A stretch of DNA of 9,394 nucleotides from BOKV01 sp049289295 (GCA_049289295.1 JBATLL010000096.1:1-9394), one strand, 5' to 3'. Positions 1 through 7,477 are shown, counted from the first letter of the stretch. The notes: generated by a model not told the origin, from the sequence alone. Made by a program: numbers and translations.

Positions 1-114
1 CCTCTGCCCGTGGCCGCTAGGCCCCAGGCGGGAAGCCGGGGGGGGGGAGAGGGGGCGGCTGCTTGGCCCTCCCCTTGCCCCTGGCCGGGAGGTCGGGGTA
101 GGTCAGCGAGTCAA
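1..114. other. GC-rich low-complexity stretch downstream of the exporter operon
   Basis: This stretch follows the last exporter gene and has a composition unlike the rest of the window. The plus strand has a run of ten G (38-47), then AGA, then five G (51-55), with GGG at 30-32, so four G tracts could form a quadruplex. C-rich tracts at about 67-82 could pair with the G tracts as a hairpin, and GGCC-GCTA-GGCC at 12-23 is a small perfect dyad. No T-run follows on the minus strand, so it is not a classical intrinsic terminator, although it could still impede transcription leaving the operon. An open frame on the plus strand here has no convincing start or protein-like composition. The window edge hides the rest. 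Confidence 0.5.
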
Positions 115-912
115 TCAATAGTTGCCCAGGAGGTTGCGCTCTCTAGCCCGGTTATATCCTTGTTTGAAAACAAGAACACCCAACAAGACAAGAAATGTCG
201 TTTGTAAGAGAAGGCCCAGCCAGGTAAATGTATCGACGGATATGTGTTCTGAACTGCCACTGGCTGTGACAGATCGAAGGGTATCTATCCCCCAGGCAAA
301 TGGAACCAATATCTTCATCAGGCCGAAATAGAACCCCAGGCTGTTAAGGGGAACTAGCACACCTGTAGCAAGCGTTGCAAGTAAGGACAGAACGCCAATG
401 ACTGACCCAATTTCTTTGTGAACAAAGGCAACGCCACTCAGAAGAAGTGTCAAACCAAATGCACTGACAATCATGATGCCGATCAGCAGCCACATAGCAC
501 CTGACATCTGCATATGTAAACCCAACACCCACGCCAATAGGTAAGCGAGCATCGATGATCGTATCGCCCGGACCATAAAGGCCGAACTCGTCCGCGCTGA
601 GAAGAGCAGTAGAGGATCAACAGGTGAAAGAAAAATTGGTTCCAGTGTCCCTTGCCTGCTCTCCTGGGTGATTCCCTGGATCGCTACCACCATAACGCCG
701 AAGCACAAATCCCAGACGAGGAAACCGAATAACGAAGCTGTCTGTTCCATTTTGTCGTAATTGGCGGCAACCGACTCAAAAATGAGCATCATCATAGGGA
801 ATGCAACCAGCCAGAGAGCGATCTCGCCGATAGTTTCAAAGCGGTAAGACCAGTTCTGTTGAAGTTGTCGACGCATTTCAACTTGATATATCTTGGCAAA
901 GGTGAAGATCAT
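115..912 (-). CDS. ABC-2 type exporter permease (second of a tandem pair)
   Basis: Integral membrane subunit of an ABC-2 exporter, predicted to sit in the cytoplasmic membrane with the ATPase encoded at 1711-2667. From this start it has 265 residues and about six hydrophobic segments. Between segments 2 and 3 lies the usual cytoplasmic coupling motif, ESRQGTLEPIFLSP. The frame is open up to an ATG at 963, but that start overlaps the preceding gene by 35 bp. The ATG at 912 is preferred because AGGAGG (925-930, overlapping the stop of the upstream permease gene) lies 12 nt before it, which is slightly long. N-terminal YRFE and the C-terminal R-x-L-LG-x-Y pattern also occur in the upstream permease, so the two look like tandem paralogues forming a heterodimer. 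The family call is secure. The substrate is not shown by sequence; the neighbours suggest a modified peptide. Confidence 0.88.
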   Translation of the reverse strand: MIFTFAKIYQVEMRRQLQQNWSYRFETIGEIALWLVAFPMMMLIFESVAANYDKMEQTASLFGFLVWDLCFGVMVVAIQGITQESRQGTLEPIFLSPVDPLLLFSARTSSAFMVRAIRSSMLAYLLAWVLGLHMQMSGAMWLLIGIMIVSAFGLTLLLSGVAFVHKEIGSVIGVLSLLATLATGVLVPLNSLGFYFGLMKILVPFAWGIDTLRSVTASGSSEHISVDTFTWLGLLLQTTFLVLLGVLVFKQGYNRARERNLLGNY

Positions 913-928
913 CCCAGCGTACTTCCTC

Positions 929-1714
929 CTAGTAATGCCCCAAGCTACCTCGGACCTGAGCATTCCTCTCGCCCCAAATGAACACCATTTGGCCGATTAC
1001 AAAATAGATAAACGAGTGGACAATCAGCCAGATGCCTTCAGATGTAAACCAACCAATAGGCGAAGACTGCGTTAGATATGTCTGCAACAGGTGAATTCCC
1101 GGGCCAAGCGGTAAAAATTGCACAACCTTAGCAAGCCATACAACGTTGTCGTAGGGAGCCAGTGCGCCTGTAACAAAAAGGAGAGATGTGGAAAATGCGA
1201 GCGTAAGTGAAGTGACCCTCTTATAGGTCAACTGCAAACCCATCAAAATGTACGCAGCTCCAATCACACCGAATTGAGAGAGCAGGAAGACAGCCACCAT
1301 TGAAGCGCTAAACTGCATTGGTATCCTAAGGGTGACTTGTAGAATTCCCCCCAGAAGAACGGCACGCAGCAAATAGGAGACAAGAACGACGATGGTGCGG
1401 CAGAGCAGTATTAGCCGTGGTGAGGTGGCCGTCAACCATATCTGCTCAAATGTACCCCATTGGGTTTCCTCGTCAATCATAGATACAGACCGCAACATCA
1501 CTCCATCTGCTACACGCCAGGTTACAAACCCTAGAAGCGACATCCATTGCTGTTGTTTAGTATATCCGCCATCAGTGAGGATATAGAAAATGCCGGAAAG
1601 CAATAGAAAACCGAAAACAAACAAAGCCTGATCCGCAACAAACTCGAATCGATAAGCGACACTTCTATTCATCTCTCTACGAGCTTCAGCGACTAGAATT
1701 GGAATCCACCTCAT
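929..1714 (-). CDS. ABC-2 type exporter permease (first of a tandem pair)
   Basis: Polytopic membrane protein of 261 residues with about six hydrophobic segments, typical of ABC-2 family permeases (NatB/DrrB-like). The coupling-loop motif EETQWGTFEQIWLTATSP follows the second membrane segment and matches the equivalent E-x-x-x-GT-x-E motif in its paralogue. Its ATG shares four bases (ATGA, 1711-1714) with the stop of the ATPase gene, so translation is probably coupled; no strong ribosome site is visible. With the other permease it likely forms the membrane channel of one exporter. Other ABC-2 roles, such as bacteriocin immunity of the LanFEG type or lipid export, cannot be excluded by sequence. 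Confidence 0.88.
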   Translation of the reverse strand: MRWIPILVAEARREMNRSVAYRFEFVADQALFVFGFLLLSGIFYILTDGGYTKQQQWMSLLGFVTWRVADGVMLRSVSMIDEETQWGTFEQIWLTATSPRLILLCRTIVVLVSYLLRAVLLGGILQVTLRIPMQFSASMVAVFLLSQFGVIGAAYILMGLQLTYKRVTSLTLAFSTSLLFVTGALAPYDNVVWLAKVVQFLPLGPGIHLLQTYLTQSSPIGWFTSEGIWLIVHSFIYFVIGQMVFIWGERNAQVRGSLGHY

Positions 1715-2667
1715 GCCGCGTTCTTTTCAGTCAAAATCAAGAATACTTCCTCAAGGGTTGGGCGTCGATATCGGATGTGTTCGATACCACAACCAAGTTT
1801 GTTCAAGTGGTTGACGAAATCAAGCATTTCCTGCTGACTATGGCTGGGTAAGCCGATTGTATCAACACCACCATTTATCTGCCGCTGCAAATCGGGAAAA
1901 GCCACGCAAAGGTGCGCCCAGGTCTCTTCGGCAAGAAATGCGGATAACTCAACTTCAACAACCTTGCTTTGAAGATTGTATTCGCTTAACAGCGACTCCT
2001 TACTCCTGTAAACAACTTCCTTGCCTTCAGCCATTACGAAAATATCATGCGCTACCTTTTCTGCCATATGCATCTGATGTGTTGTCAACAGGATGGACTT
2101 TCGTCGCTCCGAGGCCAAATATTCAATGATCGTTTCAATCGTCTTGGCGGCTTTCACATCCAGACCAAGTGTTGGCTCGTCGAGCAGAAGGACGCGAGGG
2201 TCGTGTAATAGAGAACAGGCGATGGCGAGCTTTTGCTGCATTCCCCGGCTAAACTCACGCACCGGCTCGTGTTTGTGTGCGCTCAACTCAAACAGCGCGA
2301 GTAGCTCTTCGGCGCGGTGGACCAGATGGTTGTGTGGTACAAGTCGAATGCTACCAAAATAAATCAGGTTTTCCCACGCAGAAAGCCGCCAGTAGAGATT
2401 GCGCGCACCTTCTAGTACAGCACCGATTTGGGCGACCGCCTGTGCACGTTGAGAAACCACATTGCAGCCCCATATAGTGATTTCACCAGCGGTTGGTAAT
2501 ACCAGACCAGCAATCATTTTGACAGTCGTTGTCTTGCCGGCGCCGTTTGGACCGAGCAGTGCTAAAATCGATCCTTCGGGGATGGAAAATGAGATGTTGT
2601 CGACGGCTGAATGTGTCGCCGCCTTGTATGTCTTGTTCAATTCTTTAACATGGACAGGAAGTTTCAT
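1711..2667 (-). CDS. ABC exporter ATP-binding subunit
   Basis: Cytoplasmic ATPase of 318 residues that should power the two adjacent permeases. Visible motifs in order are Walker A GPNGAGKT (39-46), signature FSRGMQQKL (139-147, SRGMQ instead of the consensus SGGQ, common in the DrrA/NatA group), Walker B VLLLDEP (159-165), D-loop GLD (168-170) and H-loop His197. A C-terminal extension of about 100 residues ends with RRPTLEEVFL (301-310), the hallmark tail of DrrA/NatA-type exporters. It starts 53 nt after the prenyl synthase stop; the ATG lacks an obvious ribosome site, but the protein begins where family members usually begin. It overlaps the next gene by four bases. All catalytic elements look intact. 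The transported molecule is unknown. Confidence 0.93.
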   Translation of the reverse strand: MKLPVHVKELNKTYKAATHSAVDNISFSIPEGSILALLGPNGAGKTTTVKMIAGLVLPTAGEITIWGCNVVSQRAQAVAQIGAVLEGARNLYWRLSAWENLIYFGSIRLVPHNHLVHRAEELLALFELSAHKHEPVREFSRGMQQKLAIACSLLHDPRVLLLDEPTLGLDVKAAKTIETIIEYLASERRKSILLTTHQMHMAEKVAHDIFVMAEGKEVVYRSKESLLSEYNLQSKVVEVELSAFLAEETWAHLCVAFPDLQRQINGGVDTIGLPSHSQQEMLDFVNHLNKLGCGIEHIRYRRPTLEEVFLILTEKNAA

Positions 2668-2720
2668 GGCATCCGTACAATCCCGATGTTCTTGTTTGTC
2701 TCAGGTATCAGCCGTTGCTA

Positions 2721-3776
2721 TCATACCTCACCACCCGGGCACACACGATTGGCGCTGGCAAGTCTTGGAACAATTGAGGCAAATACATGTTCTGCGTACT
2801 CTCGCAGGTATCTGGCCTCCTCAAGATCAAAGCCAGATAGAGCCGAAACTGCTCTGGCACGATATGCATCTGCTACCCTCAACGTGAAAGAAAACGCCTG
2901 CATTTCATCAAGCATTCCGATAATGGTGCTTGATGTCTTTTCAGAAAGTCGCTCTTGTGAAAAGCATAGAGATGTCAGTCGGCTGTGGAGAGGATGCTCT
3001 TTCATCTGCAATCCGTGAAGAACGGGTAGTGTGAATTCACCTTGCTGCAAATCACCCAGCACTTGCTGAGAAGTCATGTCACGACAATCGTCCCGTAACT
3101 GAATAAGAATACCCAAGTTCAATCCGTACTCTTCAATTGCTGCCAATTCGGTACTGGCCCCAGCCCCGATATATGCGCCCGTCCAAGCAACTGTGGAAAA
3201 GATTGTCCCCGATTTGGCTATTAATTGTTCAAAATATCGCTTGATTGTGGGAGGATTCGACTGACAGAAAGATTGCGCGTGAGCCGCTAACATGCCAGTG
3301 TCGGCCCATCTACGACTAATTTCTGCCATTGCCCTGTGGGACGTTTCTATGTGGGCAAGGCAACGCTGTGCGGCAAACAGAAGGGCAAGTCCAACTGAAA
3401 TCGCAACGTGTGGTTGCCATTGATTCCAAACGCGGTCTTTTCCATCTCTATCCTGAACATCGTCGAAGACATCAGACGAAAGATCGGATAGTATCCATGC
3501 CGCCGTGGCTGGTAAGGATTGCCGAAGGTCTCCACCTACGAGCTGGCTACACAGTTGTGGGAGAACAGCAGCATATATCCCTAAACCTGTCAGAAATTCA
3601 TCCTGACGATCCAGGATCGCTGCTTCCAGTTGTTTCCAAGAGATTTCTTTCAGAATGTGCAGATGGATAAACGTGAACGCTTCGTGATACTGCTCAAGAA
3701 TGAATGCAGGCAACATTCTGGACTGGGCAGGGACCGAATTAGCGACGACCAAGCGCGATTTCTTCTCGAGTCTCAT
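2721..3776 (-). CDS. Trans-isoprenyl diphosphate synthase family protein, ComQ-like candidate
   Basis: Predicted all-helical prenyl synthase of 351 residues. Both Asp-rich magnesium-diphosphate motifs are present: DDVQD (105-109) and DDCRD (229-233). The FTLPVLHGL segment (248-256) matches the region after the second motif in this family. Family members condense isoprenyl diphosphates; ComQ of Bacillus is a member that transfers a farnesyl or geranyl group onto a Trp of the ComX pre-pheromone. The ATG is preceded by AGAGGT about 8 nt upstream. The gene sits directly after the small-protein gene, 91 nt away, and ahead of the exporter, with no other isoprenoid genes nearby. This context favours peptide modification over ordinary polyprenyl synthesis. 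The fold is secure, but ComQ function is inference; a synthase making a diffusible terpenoid is the main alternative. Confidence 0.82.
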   Translation of the reverse strand: MRLEKKSRLVVANSVPAQSRMLPAFILEQYHEAFTFIHLHILKEISWKQLEAAILDRQDEFLTGLGIYAAVLPQLCSQLVGGDLRQSLPATAAWILSDLSSDVFDDVQDRDGKDRVWNQWQPHVAISVGLALLFAAQRCLAHIETSHRAMAEISRRWADTGMLAAHAQSFCQSNPPTIKRYFEQLIAKSGTIFSTVAWTGAYIGAGASTELAAIEEYGLNLGILIQLRDDCRDMTSQQVLGDLQQGEFTLPVLHGLQMKEHPLHSRLTSLCFSQERLSEKTSSTIIGMLDEMQAFSFTLRVADAYRARAVSALSGFDLEEARYLREYAEHVFASIVPRLASANRVCPGGEV

Positions 3777-3867
3777 CGATTTGGACCTCTTTCCGTCTAT
3801 GGTAGCCCAATGGTTTTCAAATGATCATCAAGCGCCGATTGAACAACTAGAATGGCACGGGAAGAAA

Positions 3868-4113
3868 TCAGTCCGCTCGACTGCCTCGACTTGCTTGTGG
3901 TATGTATTGAATACCTAACTGCCGGGCATTGTCATAGTATATTTCGTCAGATCCATGGATGTCCCACAAACTCGAATACTGGTGTTGTTCATCTAACTCA
4001 TCAGCAAATGGTGTAACGGCGATGTGACGGATAGCTTTCCCCGCCTGGATATCTGCAACAATAGATTCTGCATCGTTGACTGCTGTGACGATCTGGGTCT
4101 TCACTGTGCTCAT
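3868..4113 (-). CDS. Small protein of no recognised family; candidate isoprenylated precursor peptide (ComX position)
   Basis: An 81-residue acidic protein lying between the sensor kinase and prenyl synthase genes. An excellent ribosome site (GAGGAG, 4123-4128) lies 9 nt before the ATG, so translation is likely efficient. Residues 1-34 look helical and amphipathic (MSTVKTQIVTAVNDAESIV), which fits a leader; there is no signal peptide, no membrane segment and no cysteine. The only Trp is residue 50, in SSLWDIHGS, followed by Tyr59, Tyr60 and Tyr70 in the C-terminal part. Position and size suit a ComX-like pre-pheromone, which is normally about 55 residues with the prenylated Trp close to the C-terminus. 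Here 31 residues follow the Trp, so a longer product, extra trimming or a different prenylated residue would be needed. A non-ComX accessory role is possible. Confidence 0.72.
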   Translation of the reverse strand: MSTVKTQIVTAVNDAESIVADIQAGKAIRHIAVTPFADELDEQHQYSSLWDIHGSDEIYYDNARQLGIQYIPQASRGSRAD

Positions 4114-4180
4114 GACTTGTTTCTCCTCTATGTAATGTTCGAGTAACCTACGGGCACATATCCATCAGTCGAAAATTTGC

Positions 4181-4199
4181 AGCCAAGTTCGAAATGGCT
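4181..4199 (-). promoter_or_regulatory. Small dyad just downstream of the predicted start of the peptide-operon transcript
   Basis: Read on the minus strand, AGCCA and TGGCT form perfect 5-bp arms around a 9-base centre containing TTCGAA. The dyad would lie at about +3 to +21 of a transcript from the promoter at 4209-4236. It may be an operator or a weak 5-prime hairpin in the leader of the small-protein gene. Short arms make chance occurrence plausible. Confidence 0.25.
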
Positions 4200-4208
4200 C
4201 TGGGTAGC

Positions 4209-4236
4209 ATTATAGATGTGACTCCGAAATGTTCAA
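4209..4236 (-). promoter_or_regulatory. Internal sigma-70-like promoter for the peptide, prenyl synthase and exporter genes
   Basis: On the minus strand the -35 hexamer TTGAAC (4231-4236) is separated by 16 bp from a perfect -10 hexamer TATAAT (4209-4214). It lies in the last codons of the kinase gene, with the TATAAT overlapping its stop codon. Transcription would start near 4202, giving a leader of about 90 nt before the small-protein ATG at 4113. This would let the signal and export genes be transcribed apart from the two-component genes. The position upstream of an otherwise unexplained 96-nt gap supports it. Confidence 0.55.
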
Positions 4237-6552
4237 GCCAATCGATGTTCCTTTGTTCAGCTCCGATTTGACCCATAGTTCGCCCTCCACAGACCTTGCC
4301 CATTCATGCATACCCACCATTCCAAAATGGTGATTGCGAAATAGATCGATTAGAGTAACTCCGGTCACCTTGATGCCGATTCCATCATCGGTTATGCAAA
4401 GTTTCAGATATCCTTCGTCCAGCGAGAGCGTTACCTCAACCGTTGACGCCTGAGCATGTTTGCGCACATTCGATAAGGCCTCCATCAAAACGTGAAAGAT
4501 AGCAATGACAACTTCCTCTACCACATGGATGTCCAGAGGAAGTTGGATGTTGCGCCTCACAACAAGACCACTCTGTAATTCAAACTCATAGAGGATTCCT
4601 TCTACAGCCGCAACCAGGCCCTGATCGAGAATAGGAGGGTGCAGATCGGCGCAAATGGAACGTAGTTGACGAGTAACTTCCAGCAGCTTGACGCGTTCTC
4701 GATGGATGCCTTCCACGACTGTATTGCTTGGGTCGCTTCCAGCCAGAGAGTTCAGCGCGCCCGCGACCAGAGTGATCTGCTGTAGTGGTTCATCGTGCAG
4801 GCGGGTGGCAAGTTGTATACGTTCCCACTCTCGAACCCGCAATAATTCACGGGACATGGCGCGTGAAGATTCAAAAAGGCGAATATTCTCCGCGGTAATT
4901 GACATGGCTGCAACCATTTGGGAGACGAAGGCTACATCGAAGCTATGGAAGTAATTGTCCGGTACTTTCGGACCAAGAATCAGTAGCCCGATAATCTCCT
5001 CGTTGCTCACCAAAGGCGCAATAAGCTCAGCCCAACGAACTTGTTCAAATACCTCCTGGTCCTGCTCATCTCGTAGCGTTGCCCGTACAATCAGGTAATG
5101 AGGCGGATTGGTTTTCAGAAGCGGAAATTGAGGGGTAGCGACACCCCGTACGAATACTGGGACCTGACCTTTCACATCATCCAGCAGCCACAGGACCGCC
5201 TGCCCAACTTCCAGCAATTCCACCATTTCTCCGCATACTTCGGCCAAAGTTGGATGCTCAGGATGGCGTGCAAGACGTCCTGCATACTCCCCAGCAGTAC
5301 GGGTATCAGTCACTGTAGGGCCGAAAACGAGGACCCTCATCTTACGAGCAATCGAGCCGCTGATACCTAACGCGCCTCCAACCGCTATCCCTATCGCAAA
5401 GATGCCAGGTAAAGGCTCAACAAGGGAAATTTGTTTCTGCAGTGCCAGAAGCGCCGATGAAATTCCATAGAGTAGAACCGCTGCGAAAAGTACGAGAAAT
5501 GCGGTAATGGTGCGTGTAGCTACGATATCCAGACTTAGAAAATTGCGTCGATAGATCACATAGCCATAGGCTACGGGCAGCAAGATCAACATGGCAAATC
5601 CTACTTCCCACGGGATTAGCGGTCCCCCGGTCATGACACGAGGTAGTATCACGAGCAAGCTGAGGGGCAAGATTGCCAAGGTAGTAAGGATTAGCAAGAT
5701 GGACACTTGATTGCGTTCCGATACAGACGCCAATGTCCAGTAGCGAATAAACAAGATGACGGGGTTCAGGAGTAAGCCGACGGCACAAACCAGCAATATC
5801 CAATCATAGATAGCTATATCCGCAAGGTGACTTATGCTGATACCTTGAGGAATCAAAAAGAGAATGTCAATTAGCTCGGCCAGCCCCAAAAGGATTGCGA
5901 ATCCGTAGAGTAGACGAAAGAACCACTGGGAGAACCGAGATGTGTTTGCCTTTCCCGGAATCAGGGCAAGTTGGGCGAAGGCAATGGTCATAAAGGCTAG
6001 GAAGGGATCGGAAACAAGCCAGGCCATCGGAATGTTATAGATTCCGGCCTCCGATACGGCCAGTACTACCGCTAACCCAATGATCGTCAGCCCTACTTGC
6101 CAGCCATCCCGATTTCGAGCGGATGCCAACAAGAGAATCACGACTCCTACCAGCCAAGCCCCCAGACTGATCAGGCCGGGAATAAGGCGCCAGCGGACGA
6201 TATCTCCGGTCAAGGATTGAATCGGAATCATAAACCGCGTTATCTCGTCTCCCCGCATTACCGTATAGGCATATGCTTCCTTTCCGGGAGCAAAGAGAAA
6301 ACGCCAGGGTGACCTTACGATAGGGACGTCGTCGATTGTGAGGATGTGGTCGCCCGGCAAGAGAAAACTGCTGGCTGTATGTCCAGGGAGTGTACGATCC
6401 ACTCGCAGCTCGCCCGCGGGTGACCAGGATAGTACAAAGCCGTAATTCGGGACGAATGTGATCAACGCAAGAGAATATCCGACAATAGCCACTAGCGACA
6501 GCACGACAACCGATATCCGTAGGGTACGTCGAACCGCAATCATTCTCGACAT
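4210..6552 (-). CDS. Polytopic NarL-family sensor histidine kinase, ComP-like
   Basis: Membrane histidine kinase of 780 residues, close to the size of Bacillus ComP. The order is TM1 (about 10-34); an extracytoplasmic loop (about 43-112) resembling a PDZ fold, with LLPGDHILTIDDVPI at 64-78; roughly nine further membrane segments (122-400); a GAF-like domain (about 430-560); the HisKA_3 dimerisation region with phospho-acceptor His586 in RLHDEPLQQI; and a HATPase_c domain with the N-box around Asn695 (EALSNVRKHA) and G-boxes DDGIGI (722-727) and FGMVGM (743-748). All catalytic elements look intact. The ATG follows AGAGGT and begins 13 nt after the regulator stop, so the two are co-transcribed and presumably partners. 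The membrane array would sense the ligand, by analogy a prenylated peptide. The kinase call is firm; the ligand is inferred. Confidence 0.93.
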   Translation of the reverse strand: MSRMIAVRRTLRISVVVLSLVAIVGYSLALITFVPNYGFVLSWSPAGELRVDRTLPGHTASSFLLPGDHILTIDDVPIVRSPWRFLFAPGKEAYAYTVMRGDEITRFMIPIQSLTGDIVRWRLIPGLISLGAWLVGVVILLLASARNRDGWQVGLTIIGLAVVLAVSEAGIYNIPMAWLVSDPFLAFMTIAFAQLALIPGKANTSRFSQWFFRLLYGFAILLGLAELIDILFLIPQGISISHLADIAIYDWILLVCAVGLLLNPVILFIRYWTLASVSERNQVSILLILTTLAILPLSLLVILPRVMTGGPLIPWEVGFAMLILLPVAYGYVIYRRNFLSLDIVATRTITAFLVLFAAVLLYGISSALLALQKQISLVEPLPGIFAIGIAVGGALGISGSIARKMRVLVFGPTVTDTRTAGEYAGRLARHPEHPTLAEVCGEMVELLEVGQAVLWLLDDVKGQVPVFVRGVATPQFPLLKTNPPHYLIVRATLRDEQDQEVFEQVRWAELIAPLVSNEEIIGLLILGPKVPDNYFHSFDVAFVSQMVAAMSITAENIRLFESSRAMSRELLRVREWERIQLATRLHDEPLQQITLVAGALNSLAGSDPSNTVVEGIHRERVKLLEVTRQLRSICADLHPPILDQGLVAAVEGILYEFELQSGLVVRRNIQLPLDIHVVEEVVIAIFHVLMEALSNVRKHAQASTVEVTLSLDEGYLKLCITDDGIGIKVTGVTLIDLFRNHHFGMVGMHEWARSVEGELWVKSELNKGTSIGLNISESHL

Positions 6553-6565
6553 TTCAAACCTCTGT

Positions 6566-7303
6566 CTAGCTCTGGCGGGGTCTTTTTCTCATTGGGAATA
6601 TCTCATATCCCATTTGTGGCGACGGGAGTAGATTCAATTGAAATGCTCGGATCAGAGCTGCTGCCAGGTTCGAGACATCCAATTCTTCGTATATCTTGTT
6701 CAGATAACGATTCAACGTGTGTTCACTGATAGATAGCTGCTGAGCAATCTGTGAGCGCGGCATATCTGGCTGTGTAGCCAGTGCAGACAGTATCTCTAGG
6801 TAACGAGCATTAAGGATTGGACCTTGCCGCTCTGCCAAAGTAAGCGCTCGCTCTTGAACTCCCTTGCTGAAATAGATGCCTCCACGATGCACGACTCGGA
6901 CAGCATCGCAGAGTTCCGTTGTTAGAACGTCATCTTTGACCAAATAGCCACGTACACCTGCATCGACAGCAGCACGAATCAGTGAGTCTGTATCGTACTG
7001 TGACACGATGATTATGCGAGTGTCGGGAAACTGACGAGCAAGTCGATGCAGTGCTGGGATAATCGCAAATCGAGTGGGAAGGCCACCTGCCAGGCATTCA
7101 TTGGTCGCTGGAAGACCAACATCCAATAGAAGTATGTTCGGACGATGAAGAGCCAGCAAATGGAAGACATGCTCTCCGGTCCATCCTTCTGCCACCAGTT
7201 CGATATCTGTTGATTGTGACAGTATATGATAAATGCCTTGGCGTACCAGGGCATGATCGTCGATTGACACAACAGTGATTTTTTTGTTGACGAAGTTGCT
7301 CAT
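6566..7303 (-). CDS. NarL/LuxR-type response regulator, ComA-like
   Basis: Cytoplasmic transcription factor of 245 residues from this start, first gene of the cluster and partner of the kinase 13 nt downstream. Numbered from the upstream ATG at 7324, the receiver has acidic pair Asp22-Asp23, phospho-acceptor Asp68 (LLLDVGLP), conserved Ser108 and Lys130 (GYLVKDD). A LuxR-type helix-turn-helix follows (about 165-235, including SQIAQQLSISEHTLNRYLNK), then a basic tail (RKRPRQS). The ATG at 7303 is preferred because AGAGGT lies 6 nt before it; the ATG at 7324, which would add seven residues, has no good ribosome site. About 40 residues separate the phospho-Asp from the conserved Ser, some 12 more than usual, so the beta3-alpha3 loop appears extended. 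The family call is firm; target genes are unknown. Confidence 0.93.
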   Translation of the reverse strand: MSNFVNKKITVVSIDDHALVRQGIYHILSQSTDIELVAEGWTGEHVFHLLALHRPNILLLDVGLPATNECLAGGLPTRFAIIPALHRLARQFPDTRIIIVSQYDTDSLIRAAVDAGVRGYLVKDDVLTTELCDAVRVVHRGGIYFSKGVQERALTLAERQGPILNARYLEILSALATQPDMPRSQIAQQLSISEHTLNRYLNKIYEELDVSNLAAALIRAFQLNLLPSPQMGYEIFPMRKRPRQS

Positions 7304-7448
7304 CCGTGTACCTCTTGCATACATTCTGGCAGGTCACCGTATGGCAACTGCCAAGCACCTGGACGCAAACGCATTACAGTACTATTGGAGCCTCAGGGGA
7401 TGCTTAGCAAGGTGTCTAAGTGTAGTCTGAATGCTTGTATGCTGCTAG

Positions 7449-7477
7449 AGTATAGCAAAATCGAGATTTGCTTTCAA
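7449..7477 (-). promoter_or_regulatory. Sigma-70-like promoter of the regulator-kinase operon
   Basis: On the minus strand, TTGAAA (-35, 7472-7477) is separated by an ideal 17-bp spacer from TATACT (-10, 7449-7454). Transcription would start near 7442, giving a leader of about 140 nt before the preferred regulator ATG at 7303. It is the best promoter match upstream of the cluster and points at its first gene. Confidence 0.65.

Noticed and set aside
10..207. Open frame on the plus strand of 65 codons
   Set aside because: Its first half is the G-rich low-complexity tract and the rest is antisense to the end of a well-supported permease gene; there is no ribosome site.
3777..3867. A second, Trp-containing peptide upstream of the prenyl synthase gene, in frame with it
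   Set aside because: The stretch between the stop codons and the synthase ATG has no start codon or ribosome site of its own; AGAGGT there points to the ATG at 3776.
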